A stretch of 40,862 nucleotides of DNA, taken from positions 1-40,862 of IMG/VR virus record IMGVR_UViG_3300042887_000373. One strand, given 5' to 3'. Under the pieces are notes generated by a model. That model worked only from the letters and a program-made list of their open reading frames with translations. It had not been told where the DNA came from and did not search any database. This document shows positions 23,433 through 30,646 of the stretch, one piece after another. Position 1 is the stretch's first letter; each line of letters starts with the position of its first letter. The DNA comes from a virus. A program made the translations under genes and the position numbers.

Positions 23433-24212
23433 CTAGTTAATATTTGTCCAATTTTCAGTATTTGTACTTGTATTTATATTATCCCAGAATTTTAGAGTAG
23501 CCACACTTACATTAGCAGTTTGACCTGTTATAGTTAAAAAGTTGTTAGAATTAGCTATAACATTTCCTACAAAAGTAGTAGCTCCGCTACCGGTTAAAGA
23601 AAGAACTTGATCAGCTCTAATAGCTATCGTATTAGCTGTTACATTAGCCTGGGATCCAGTAATAGGAATAATATTATTTAATACTAAAGTAATATTTCCT
23701 AAATTTGTGTTTAATTCAAATCCTACTATATCAACACTATTAGCAGTTCCTGTTGCAACATTTCCTACAGATACATCTAAAGCTATTTCAGCACCAGTTT
23801 GAATTGTAATAGATCCACCAGCTTGAATTGAAATTAATCCTAAATTTGCATTTAATGATTGTCCACTAATAGTAACATTAGCTTCATTAAGTACAACTAC
23901 ATTATTTAAAGATATATTTGCTAATTGACCACTAATAGAAATATTAGCATTAGCAATTGTGATTATATTACCTACACTTGCTGTAAGTTGAGTTAAAGTT
24001 GAAATTGCAAAAACATTTCCAGTTCCTGTAAGAACTGCACCATGACCTATGTTCCAGGCACCACTCGACCATTCATCGGCGTTCCAGTAACCACCAAAAT
24101 CTATTTGAGTTTCTAATTCTTGACCAGTTAAAATAGCAAGAGCATCTGGATCTGTATTCCATGCTCCTACATTCCATCCATCTCTACTCCAACCGACTTG
24201 TGCTGTTGGCAT
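23433..24212 (-). CDS. Beta-repeat virion protein with Trp-rich N-terminus (259 aa)
   Basis: The N-terminus has two copies of a Trp-rich unit (WSRDGWNVGAWN, WNADEWSSGAWN). After that come about seven or eight degenerate repeats of 22-24 residues with the pattern ITGQ-x-x-N-x-x-x-G-N-x-x-x-I, for example NISISGQLANISLNNVVV and FLTITGQTANVSVATLKF. Repeats of this length suggest a beta-solenoid or stacked strand fold. The end returns to FWDNINTSTNTENWTNIN. It lies between head-tail and fiber genes, so a tail fiber or needle component is likely. The start codon is within a hairpin (24209-24232). Confidence 0.6.
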   Translation of the reverse strand: MPTAQVGWSRDGWNVGAWNTDPDALAILTGQELETQIDFGGYWNADEWSSGAWNIGHGAVLTGTGNVFAISTLTQLTASVGNIITIANANISISGQLANISLNNVVVLNEANVTISGQSLNANLGLISIQAGGSITIQTGAEIALDVSVGNVATGTANSVDIVGFELNTNLGNITLVLNNIIPITGSQANVTANTIAIRADQVLSLTGSGATTFVGNVIANSNNFLTITGQTANVSVATLKFWDNINTSTNTENWTNIN

Positions 24213-24232
24213 AGGAGTTTACCTCTCTATGC
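24209..24232 (-). promoter_or_regulatory. Hairpin enclosing the start codon of the beta-repeat gene
   Basis: GCATAG and GAG on one side pair with CTC and CTATGC on the other, with a 5-nt loop and one bulged base. On the minus strand the far arm holds the ATG (24212-24210) and the near arm holds the AGAGG ribosome binding site and the end of the upstream gene (stop 24229-24227). Ribosomes finishing the upstream gene would open it, which suggests translational coupling. Confidence 0.45.
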
Positions 24233-24652
24233 TATACGAATTAATCCGTTAGTAGCATCAGCGTTTGGAAACTGTAGCTCGAATGTTCCGTTCGTAGATG
24301 TTTTAACACCACCAAAATCTAAAACTGCAATTGCAGCATTGCTTAAACTATTATTATAAATTAAAGCAGCTTGTGCAGAAATAGTTGCATTAGCAAATGT
24401 AACATTATCAGCATCAAATATTGCCGTAGTTCCGTCAACAGTAATTGCAACGTTAGTTAATGTAGCTCCACCAGTTGTGTAATTAGTTCCACTTGATGAA
24501 ATTTCATTACTTGTAGTGTACGCAGTAGTGTTTTGATCTAAAGTAGCAAGGTTTGAATATAAAGCACACTTTAATGTACTTGCAACTAAATTTGCTCCTG
24601 GCTTCATTAAGTCTTCCTTAAATGTAACCGTGATAGCTTGTGTAATCGGCAT
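24227..24652 (-). CDS. Tail structural protein (141 aa)
   Basis: The product begins MPITQAITVTFKEDLMKPGANL and is strand-rich, with few charges and many Thr, Ala and Asn. The phrases LKCALYSNLATLDQNTTAYT and ATLTNVAITVDGTTAIFDAD are typical of small beta-sandwich virion proteins of marine phages. The C-terminus is FPNADATNGLIRIA. It is separated from the upstream adaptor by three bases. No enzymatic motif is present. A decoration or fiber-connector role is inferred from composition and position. Confidence 0.62.
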   Translation of the reverse strand: MPITQAITVTFKEDLMKPGANLVASTLKCALYSNLATLDQNTTAYTTSNEISSSGTNYTTGGATLTNVAITVDGTTAIFDADNVTFANATISAQAALIYNNSLSNAAIAVLDFGGVKTSTNGTFELQFPNADATNGLIRIA

Positions 24653-24655
24653 TTT

Positions 24656-25315
24656 TTATTGTCCTCCAGTTAAAGTGTTTTCACCAAGTGGGCTACCAGG
24701 AAATTTAAAGTCCGTTCTTCTTCTTCTACGAGCTTCATTATTAATGGCAGTCACACTCTCAACATATTTTTTGTTGTAGATATTATAGTCTTCCATGTTC
24801 TTTGTAAAGATATTTGCTTCAGATAAACAACCATATAAAAGAGCATCTGGAGTATTAGTAGTATAATAATTAGTAGTATTTGTATTAGATAATGGATTAA
24901 TTCTTCCTTGATATCCTAGTTGAATAGAATAAGCTTGATCCGGTGTAGGAGCTAAATATAACGTATTATCATCAAAATTAGCAAAATATTTAGGTTGAGC
25001 TGTTATACTTACATTAGGCCAATATTCTTGTATAAATTCTAAAGGTTTAATTTCTAAAAAAGAAACATTACCGCTTACTGTTATATTAACATAGTTAATA
25101 AGCATAGGTTCTATAGCTGATGGTAAAGTTACAAATCTATCTCCTGAATAAACTGAAGAAGTCATATTTTGATTAAATCCTACTGGATCAATATCTCTTG
25201 AAAGTCTAAACTCTGTGTTATCAATAAATGTGTCTAATTGATTTGTAAAGTCAGTTCCATTATTTTCAGCCCAGAGTTGTATATCACTCTTTAGACTTGA
25301 GTACGTCATTGGCAT
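24656..25315 (-). CDS. Head-tail adaptor-like protein (219 aa)
   Basis: MTYSSLKSDIQLWAENNGTDF followed by DTFIDNTEFRLSRDID is a helical opening seen in SU10/T7-type adaptor proteins of podoviruses. The middle has the strand block FLEIKPLEFIQEYWP and LYLAPTPDQAYSIQLGYQG. Near the end are ALLYGCLSEANIFTKNMED and an Arg-rich NNEARRRRRTDF. Adaptors of this type form a ring below the portal that connects to the tail. The 5' end overlaps the glycosyltransferase gene by 32 bases. An in-frame ATG six bases downstream is an alternative start. Confidence 0.65.
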   Translation of the reverse strand: MPMTYSSLKSDIQLWAENNGTDFTNQLDTFIDNTEFRLSRDIDPVGFNQNMTSSVYSGDRFVTLPSAIEPMLINYVNITVSGNVSFLEIKPLEFIQEYWPNVSITAQPKYFANFDDNTLYLAPTPDQAYSIQLGYQGRINPLSNTNTTNYYTTNTPDALLYGCLSEANIFTKNMEDYNIYNKKYVESVTAINNEARRRRRTDFKFPGSPLGENTLTGGQ

Positions 25316-26120
25316 CTTTTTTATCTCCTGGTGCTACAGTAAATTTAGACCATGCATATCCTTTAAATGCGTAAGTTCCCCAATGAGTAAGAGGACTTAA
25401 TAAATCAGCGTATATTTTACCACCAATCTTTTGCCACATTCTACAAAAAGCATAGTCTTCACTTAAGTATCTATTACTTTTTTCATCAATAATACAGTCA
25501 AAAAATGCATATGTATTTTTAGAAGTAAATCTTTCAGTATTTATGATCTGATCACTAGTATATTTAAGATTAGGATAAGCTTTCATCATTTTATAAAAGA
25601 CTTCTTTTTTAATACACATAAAACCTGTAGCTGCATCTAATACTTCTACAAATCCAGCTTTCATTTGAATATCTCTAGGATTTGCAAAATTTAAATTATA
25701 TCCTAAAGATTTTTGCTCCATATTTTCAAAATCTCCTTTTTTAGCAAGTTCTACAACATGGTTCCAATCTACAGATTTTCTAGCATATACTCCACAAGCT
25801 ATATCGTGTCCTGAATCTAATAATCTCCAAATATTTTTACCTTCAAAACCTATATCGGCATCTATAAACATTAAATGTGTAAATCTATCGTGTGGATCTG
25901 ACTCACATAAATCTAAAAATTGTGCAACTAAAGTATTTCTAGCTCTAGTAACTAAACTTTCATTTCCCATAGTATTTAATACCATGTGAAAATCATTTTT
26001 AGCGGCTACTGATTGAGTTTGAATAATTCCATGAAGATAACCTTCATTGATCATTCCACCATAACATGGTGTTGCAATTACAACGCCATATTTTTTCTTT
26101 TTATTTAATTCATCACTCAT
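25284..26120 (-). CDS. GT-A-type glycosyltransferase, tail-region copy (278 aa)
   Basis: The protein starts KKYGVVIATPCYGGMINEGY, a nucleotide-sugar-binding first strand. It has ARNTLVAQFL, then the metal-binding D-x-D in FIDADIGF (Asp87, Asp89), and later LSEDYAFCRMW (residues 219-229), the usual acceptor/base region. It should transfer a sugar from a nucleotide donor to an unknown acceptor. It overlaps the genes on both sides. Phage glycosyltransferases within the tail module could glycosylate virion proteins, host surface sugars or DNA. It is unrelated in primary sequence to the one at 39319-40173 beyond the fold. Confidence 0.75.
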   Translation of the reverse strand: MSDELNKKKKYGVVIATPCYGGMINEGYLHGIIQTQSVAAKNDFHMVLNTMGNESLVTRARNTLVAQFLDLCESDPHDRFTHLMFIDADIGFEGKNIWRLLDSGHDIACGVYARKSVDWNHVVELAKKGDFENMEQKSLGYNLNFANPRDIQMKAGFVEVLDAATGFMCIKKEVFYKMMKAYPNLKYTSDQIINTERFTSKNTYAFFDCIIDEKSNRYLSEDYAFCRMWQKIGGKIYADLLSPLTHWGTYAFKGYAWSKFTVAPGDKKDANDVLKSKE

Positions 26121-26512
26121 GAAGTGACTACTGTAACACTTCCTAGAGATAATGATAACAAATTTGTTGTAGCTTCTGCAACTCCTACCGCTAACACAGC
26201 TCCTGATGTATTAGGGTATATAGTCTGAATCTGATCTGGAACACCACCTATGAGTGAATTTGGGACATTTAAACGTGCATTTTCTAATGTTGTAGCATCA
26301 GTAAAATAAGTTAAATCAAGTTGTGGATGTTTTGGTTCATATTCAGAATCATGCACAAAAAGTCCATTCCATTCAAATAACATTTCATTATGAGGAAATT
26401 CTAATCCACTTCTATCTGATATAGTTCTTCCATATCTACCACTTGAAAATTTAGTGTAAGGTGCTCTATGTGGTTTTTTAGTTCTTTCACTATTAGAATT
26501 TGCGCCAGCCAT
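26117..26512 (-). CDS. Conserved phage protein of unknown function (131 aa)
   Basis: The N-terminal third is basic (SERTKKPHRAPYTKFSSGRY). It is followed by RSGLEFPHNEMLFEWNGLFVH and EYEPKHPQLDL, a phrase I associate with conserved structural-region proteins of marine phages. The end is hydrophobic and strand-like (AVLAVGVAEATTNLLSLSL). It overlaps the glycosyltransferase start by four bases (ATGA) and the upstream adaptor stop by one. The conserved His, Asn and Cys-free core show no known catalytic pattern. A minor neck or tail role is inferred from position. Confidence 0.62.
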   Translation of the reverse strand: MAGANSNSERTKKPHRAPYTKFSSGRYGRTISDRSGLEFPHNEMLFEWNGLFVHDSEYEPKHPQLDLTYFTDATTLENARLNVPNSLIGGVPDQIQTIYPNTSGAVLAVGVAEATTNLLSLSLGSVTVVTS

Positions 26513-27207
26513 TATATTGACCTTCCATATCCTGGAACTATTCTAGTTGTAGGAGTAGAGTCCGCAGATTGTGCTCTTGAAAATGCTTCTTCATAATCTA
26601 ATTTTAATTCAGCTCTCATATTACCATCTATGCCTGGTCTTTTTTTACCTAAAAAATAAGCTAGTCCAGAACACATTGCTTCAATCCAACGAGAAGGTAC
26701 ATCTATATTTTGATCTACTCCATTTACAGTATTTGCAGTTATATCTTCTATTCTTCTAATTCTCCAATATCTCATTACATCTGTAGAATTAATAGGAGTT
26801 GGATATAAAAATAAAACTGGTGTAGATAATCTTTGTAAAAAAAATTGAGTAGGTAAAGATTGAGTTGATTTAACTCCAATAGATTCATAATCTCCTAGAG
26901 CTAAACGTGTCATAAAATAATCAGTATTAGTTCCACCTTCATTTCTTCTAATACTTGATTCAACAATATCAATAGTATCAGCGGGAAGTGTATATTGATT
27001 TGTTCCTTGAACTAATGATAAAGTTTCTAATTCTACAGTCCATTGATTGTAACCACGATTGGCCCAATCTGTAAACATTATATTTAAACTTCTTCTAGCG
27101 GAACGAACATCATAACCTAATATTGGATCACCTCCAATACGATCATATGCTTCTTGAATTACTTCAGTTACATTTAACTGAAAATTAGCTGAACCCGATA
27201 GTGCCAT
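26512..27207 (-). CDS. Head-tail connector / tail tube A-like protein (231 aa)
   Basis: The sequence NVTEVIQEAYDRIGGDPILGYD followed by SARRSLNIMFTDWANRGYNQW (shown in two parts) marks the helical opening of a podovirus connector. Strand blocks QYTLPADTIDIVESSIRR and PVLFLYPTPINS come next, then a helical end with RWIEAMCSGLAYFLGKKRPG. This resembles gp4/gp11-type tail tubular A proteins, which dock below the portal. With the 219-residue adaptor it makes two related connector genes near each other. The gap to the preceding gene is six bases. Confidence 0.68.
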   Translation of the reverse strand: MALSGSANFQLNVTEVIQEAYDRIGGDPILGYDVRSARRSLNIMFTDWANRGYNQWTVELETLSLVQGTNQYTLPADTIDIVESSIRRNEGGTNTDYFMTRLALGDYESIGVKSTQSLPTQFFLQRLSTPVLFLYPTPINSTDVMRYWRIRRIEDITANTVNGVDQNIDVPSRWIEAMCSGLAYFLGKKRPGIDGNMRAELKLDYEEAFSRAQSADSTPTTRIVPGYGRSI

Positions 27208-27213
27208 AAAGAC

Positions 27214-27498
27214 CTACGCAAAGAATACAGTTAATCCTGCAACGTTAGCTAAATTAGCTTGAAGTTTAGTTCCAAATTTTATACCTTCATCTGGTATACT
27301 AATAGATATAGGACCTGATGCAACACTTGCTGCTGTAGTAATACTAAATATAGTTACATTATCATCTGCAAATGTAACAGTTCCAGCATTAGCAGTTGGA
27401 GTTGCTATAAATCCTTTTAATCTAATAGGTCCACCAAATAAAACAACATTTGATCCTGTAGTAGTAGTACTATTTGCTTTTACGTCTGAACCTGCCAT
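27214..27498 (-). CDS. Small structural protein (94 aa)
   Basis: The product is short, Thr/Val/Ala rich and nearly uncharged, with strand-like blocks TGSNVVLFGGPIRLKGFIAT and VTFADDNVTIFSITTAASV. These suggest a single beta-sandwich. A strong AGGAGG ribosome binding site precedes the ATG by five bases, which fits high expression. It lies in the neck region between a 192-residue protein and the connector. A decoration or head-completion role is plausible, but no family is recognised. Confidence 0.58.
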   Translation of the reverse strand: MAGSDVKANSTTTTGSNVVLFGGPIRLKGFIATPTANAGTVTFADDNVTIFSITTAASVASGPISISIPDEGIKFGTKLQANLANVAGLTVFFA

Positions 27499-27507
27499 AT
27501 TTCCTCC

Positions 27508-28086
27508 TTATAATAGATTATATTTTTTTAAGTCTTGTAATAATAGACTAACTCTGTCTTCATTAACAGCTGGTTTTCGTCTAATAGATGATAGTATATC
27601 ATTAGTATATTCACCTGATAAATCTAAAGATCCAACATTTAAATTCTTATCTAATCTACTATCAAAAGCAAAATCTCTTCCAGAACTGACTCCTCCACCT
27701 GTCACAGGTTTAGAATCTGAGAATTTATTAATAACTTTTTCTATATCTGATAATTTTTTATCAAGAGTTTGTTCTTGTTTTTGACCAATTATATAATCTG
27801 AACCTGTTTTAATTTCTCCTTTTCCTGCTGGAGCATCTTCTCTTTCTCCAAGAAGCCTTTGTTCTTCTGATGGTTTATATTCTTCTTTAGCTTTTTCAAA
27901 TTCTTCAAGTTGTTTAGTTTTACTATCTTTAAATAAATCACTTATACTAGAAGAAGCTCTATCTTTTGTTTCTGAAATTTTTGTAGAAATATCTGTATTA
28001 GATAAATTGGCAAACGTACTAGATAATTTACTACCGATATTTCCTATATCATTAAAATAATTTAAAAATCCGTATTCGTTTTCCAT
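27508..28086 (-). CDS. Hypothetical protein in head-tail region (192 aa)
   Basis: The product begins MENEYGFLNYFNDIGNIGSKL and is mainly polar and helical, rich in Lys, Glu, Asp and Ser. It has coiled-coil-like KTKQLEEFEKAKEEYKPSEEQ and a helix LSDIEKVINKF. The C-terminus is Arg/Lys-rich (SIRRKPAVNEDRVSLLLQDL). No Shine-Dalgarno is evident before the ATG, only AAAAG, and the strong UUCG hairpin (28098-28115) lies just upstream. It may be a minor internal or assembly protein; family unknown. Confidence 0.58.
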   Translation of the reverse strand: MENEYGFLNYFNDIGNIGSKLSSTFANLSNTDISTKISETKDRASSSISDLFKDSKTKQLEEFEKAKEEYKPSEEQRLLGEREDAPAGKGEIKTGSDYIIGQKQEQTLDKKLSDIEKVINKFSDSKPVTGGGVSSGRDFAFDSRLDKNLNVGSLDLSGEYTNDILSSIRRKPAVNEDRVSLLLQDLKKYNLL

Positions 28087-28097
28087 AGTCTTTTAAT

Positions 28098-28115
28098 GAG
28101 GGCCCGAAGGCCCTC
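28098..28115 (-). terminator. UUCG-tetraloop hairpin after the decoration gene
   Basis: On the minus strand GAGGGCC-TTCG-GGCCCTC forms a GC-rich 7-bp stem closed by the very stable C(UUCG)G tetraloop. It begins 8 bases after the stop of the gene at 28123. No T-run follows (CATTAAAAG), so it may act as an incomplete terminator or as a 3' stabiliser of the capsid/decoration message. Confidence 0.7.
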
Positions 28116-28122
28116 TAATTAA

Positions 28123-28587
28123 TTACGCTAAGTTTCTATCTTGTAAATAGTAAACAGTAACAACGGCAGAGCCAGTTGTACCATCACCAGTTCCAGCTTG
28201 AAATACAGCAGTAAGTCTTGAATCTGAAGTTCCAACATCGAAAAATGCTGAAGAAATAATAGCAGCATTTACAGCTGTTAGTCTTCCAGTAACTTTTGCA
28301 TTTGATACAGCAATATAAGCTGTAGCATTTGAAGCATTACCAACAGAAACGTTTGCAGCACCAGTATCATTAGATACTACTGTAACATCAGCAAATACTT
28401 CTACTACTTGTGAGTTAGCAGGTATTACCGCAACTGTAGTGTTAGCAGTCGCTCCCGTAAGAGCAACAACTTTACTTTGACTCATTAATACAAAACCTGT
28501 GTTTTGTATATTTTCGCCAACTGTTGTGCCTGTAGTGTCCTTAATCGTTCCCGCTTTAATCGGTCCCGAAAATGTAGTTGTACCCAT
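28123..28587 (-). CDS. Probable capsid decoration or head fiber protein (154 aa)
   Basis: The product begins MGTTTFSGPIKAGTIKDTTG, an N-terminal phrase seen in head-associated proteins of marine podoviruses. Strand-rich blocks follow (VVALTGATANTTVAVIPANS, VVEVFADVTVVSND), and the end is GDGTTGSAVVTVYYLQDRN. It is almost free of charged residues in the core. The gene is directly downstream of the major capsid gene and its GGAGG ribosome binding site lies in a hairpin loop. Placement suggests an abundant virion protein. It could instead be a head-tail or whisker component. Confidence 0.65.
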   Translation of the reverse strand: MGTTTFSGPIKAGTIKDTTGTTVGENIQNTGFVLMSQSKVVALTGATANTTVAVIPANSQVVEVFADVTVVSNDTGAANVSVGNASNATAYIAVSNAKVTGRLTAVNAAIISSAFFDVGTSDSRLTAVFQAGTGDGTTGSAVVTVYYLQDRNLA

Positions 28588-28591
28588 ATGT

Positions 28592-28608
28592 CTATACCTC
28601 CAGTATAG
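28592..28608 (-). promoter_or_regulatory. Hairpin presenting the Shine-Dalgarno of the decoration gene in its loop
   Basis: On the minus strand CTATAC-TGGAG-GTATAG forms a 6-bp stem whose loop plus first stem base carries GGAGG. The ATG at 28587-28585 follows eight or nine bases after GGAGG. Immediately upstream at 28610-28621 is CTGC-GAAA-GCAG, a small GNRA-tetraloop hairpin. The stems are seen; a regulatory effect is inferred. Confidence 0.5.
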
Positions 28609-28634
28609 TCTGCTTTCGCAGTCGTTTGAGTTAA

Positions 28635-28662
28635 ATACTAGGCGTATTGCTACGCCTAGTAT
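28635..28662 (-). terminator. GCAA-tetraloop hairpin after the major capsid gene
   Basis: The perfect 12-bp stem ATACTAGGCGTA / TACGCCTAGTAT encloses loop TTGC, read as GCAA (a GNRA tetraloop) on the minus strand. It lies 11 bases after the capsid stop. Downstream is TTAACTC, with only a short T stretch, so partial termination or protection of the capsid mRNA 3' end is likely. Confidence 0.7.
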
Positions 28663-28672
28663 AGATTAGTTA

Positions 28673-29581
28673 TTAAGCAGCTCCTTCTGAACCGTAGATA
28701 GCTCTCCAGTCTGTGAAACCGAAAGAATATCTTTCTCTAACTTTGTATCTTAAATTACCAGTTTCAAAATCGCCTTCAACAGCTTTTTTGATTGGTGATC
28801 TTACAAAGTGTTTCATTCCATCTGGGCAATCAGTCATAATGAAATATGCATCAGGATCAGTTAATCGCTGGTTAACAGCAACTCCGCCCGGAATCATACC
28901 CATTTGTTTCATTGCATTGATGTCATTATCAGCAGTCGCAGGTCTTAAATTAGATTTAAGAATACGCTCAGCAACGAACACCAATTGAGGTGGAACGATT
29001 AGTTTTTGTCCAGTCAATGCTATTGGAATACTTCTATCATCAACCGCAGTCGAGATTTGAATCAATAAACTTTCAAGAGAAGTTTCTGATAAATCAGCTG
29101 GTGTTGATAAAATGTTAGAAGAAGTTCCACCACCGCCTAGTGGGTGAGAAGCTGACAATAAAGCTTGTCCGTCTCCACCTACTGAAGTAGTAGTTGCATT
29201 GTTAAGGATATTTGCACCTTTGATTTCTTTAGTATGTTGCATTGATCTTGCTAGTGCACGAGCATACTTAGCACCTAAAGATCCGTATAAACCATCTTCT
29301 TCAGCTTCCTCAGTTATTGAGAATGCTAAAGCTATAGTTTCATGTACGTATCTCGCAGTGTAACCCTCTTTTCCACTATCGTAAGATATTGCAGCACCTT
29401 CAGCTTTAGTTGGTGCAGCTCCGAAGCCGATCATTTGTACATCTTCTTCAAAAGCTTTCATTGATTGCTCAATAGAGTAAATATCTCTCCATTGTTCTGG
29501 GTATCTATCATACTCCATAGCAAACACAGTATTTAAACCAAGATTAAGCTGCTTGGTAAACAGCGCCCTATTTAGTGCCAT
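28673..29581 (-). CDS. Major capsid protein (HK97 fold, 302 aa)
   Basis: The protein has the helical start MALNRALFTKQLNLGLNTVF, a mid-section with the E-loop-like GYTARYVHETIALAFSITEE, and ARALARSMQHTKEIKGANIL. Near the end come LIVPPQLVFVAERIL and a closing RYKVRERYSFGFTDWRAIYG typical of HK97-type P-domain ends in Mu-like and marine phage capsids. GGAG 8 bases before the ATG is a good ribosome binding site. Its position after scaffold and before the decoration gene is standard. G+C is visibly higher than neighbours, as is usual for highly expressed phage genes. No separate protease gene is seen. Confidence 0.85.
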   Translation of the reverse strand: MALNRALFTKQLNLGLNTVFAMEYDRYPEQWRDIYSIEQSMKAFEEDVQMIGFGAAPTKAEGAAISYDSGKEGYTARYVHETIALAFSITEEAEEDGLYGSLGAKYARALARSMQHTKEIKGANILNNATTTSVGGDGQALLSASHPLGGGGTSSNILSTPADLSETSLESLLIQISTAVDDRSIPIALTGQKLIVPPQLVFVAERILKSNLRPATADNDINAMKQMGMIPGGVAVNQRLTDPDAYFIMTDCPDGMKHFVRSPIKKAVEGDFETGNLRYKVRERYSFGFTDWRAIYGSEGAA

Positions 29582-29593
29582 GTGTTAATCTCC

Positions 29594-30160
29594 TTAAATA
29601 CCGCTAGCACGAGTACCATATAGATGGTTATTAATAACCACTTCTAATTTAGCATCCGCACCTACAGCGTTATCTGGCGCATCGACAAGTCTTAGTATTC
29701 TTAAAGGTAACGCAGTCGTACCTAAAGATGCTAAGTTAGCTTCTTGTTGAGATCCACCAAAAGTTGTTTCACCAGCAGTAAATAAAACATTGCAAAGCTC
29801 ACCTACGTTAGCATTTGCGAATGTACCAGAACCCTGGACTTCATATGTTATGTTTGGATCATCATATACAAATGCAGTCGCAGCTGTATTAGCTTTAATT
29901 GCAGTTGAAGCTGTCCAAACTTTGGAGAATTTTACATCTCCACTTGCTCTGTCGATGTATTGAACACCATAGAACACACCTAGTGCGTTCGATGTATTTG
30001 TTCCAATACCTACAGTTCCATCAGATAGTAATGTTACTAAATCACCAGAAAATAGTGAAGTTGCATAAGCATTAGCTATAGGATAGGCCTGAGGTCTAAC
30101 AACACCGCCAGTTAAATGCCTAAGGGGCACAAACCCATTAGGCGCATCAGTATTAGCCAT
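29594..30160 (-). CDS. Head-associated structural protein (188 aa)
   Basis: The sequence MANTDAPNGFVPLRHLTGGV leads to ANAYATSLFSGDLVTLLSDG, a pattern common in proteins encoded next to the major capsid gene of marine podoviruses. It is strand-rich, with ASGDVKFSKVWTAST and a short Asp/Ala-rich loop near the end, and has no enzymatic signature. A capsid decoration or scaffold-associated role is likely. Its ribosome binding site AAGGA is displayed in the loop of a perfect 8-bp hairpin (30161-30181). The gap to the capsid gene is 12 bases. Confidence 0.68.
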   Translation of the reverse strand: MANTDAPNGFVPLRHLTGGVVRPQAYPIANAYATSLFSGDLVTLLSDGTVGIGTNTSNALGVFYGVQYIDRASGDVKFSKVWTASTAIKANTAATAFVYDDPNITYEVQGSGTFANANVGELCNVLFTAGETTFGGSQQEANLASLGTTALPLRILRLVDAPDNAVGADAKLEVVINNHLYGTRASGI

Positions 30161-30181
30161 TTTATAACTCCTTGTTATAAA
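30161..30181 (-). promoter_or_regulatory. Hairpin presenting a Shine-Dalgarno in its loop
   Basis: On the minus strand TTTATAAC-AAGGA-GTTATAAA gives a perfect 8-bp stem with the ribosome binding site as the 5-nt loop. The ATG (30160-30158) follows the stem directly. The geometry puts the anti-SD target exposed on a stem and the start codon at its base. Confidence 0.55.
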
Positions 30182-30184
30182 TTA

Positions 30185-30637
30185 TTACTCTTTAAAACCG
30201 CCCCTCGTAACTTCGGTCTTGTAAGAACGGCTTATAGGATTTCCGGCTCTTTCTACTTTGTGAATGTCCATCTCAACTGATCGCATTAAGTTCTCAGTCA
30301 TTTTGGCGTAATATTCATTACGTTCATTTACCAGATGTTCTGGCATCTCACAGAGTACCATTCCTTCCATACCTATATAACCAGCAAATTTGCCATGTTC
30401 AATCGTAGCAAATTTATTAGCATCAGAAACAGTTTTAATGTCTCTAGGTTGCCAACCTTCTCGCATACGTTTGGCCACATTTGTTGGTGTTTCCTGTCCT
30501 AATACCATAGTTGCAATCCATCTCTGTTTGAAACCAGGTCTTGGTTCAGGTGCCTCCAATAAATTAGTTGGGCGCCACTTTGAAGCTACAGTTGATTTCT
30601 CAACTCTAGTTTCATTTTTTATTTTATTATTCTTCAT
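30185..30637 (-). CDS. Conserved head-region protein of unknown function (150 aa)
   Basis: The product is charged and probably helical, with KWRPTNLLEAPEPRPGFKQRW, VAKRMREGWQPRDIKTVSD and KFAGYIGMEGMVLCEMPEHLV. These phrases recur in proteins between scaffold and capsid genes of marine phages. The final MDIHKVERAGNPISRSYK is basic. A GGAG ribosome binding site lies six bases before the ATG. No known catalytic motif is seen. An assembly or scaffold-partner role is inferred from its position between the scaffold and capsid genes. Confidence 0.65.
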   Translation of the reverse strand: MKNNKIKNETRVEKSTVASKWRPTNLLEAPEPRPGFKQRWIATMVLGQETPTNVAKRMREGWQPRDIKTVSDANKFATIEHGKFAGYIGMEGMVLCEMPEHLVNERNEYYAKMTENLMRSVEMDIHKVERAGNPISRSYKTEVTRGGFKE

Positions 30638-30646
30638 GTCAGGCTC

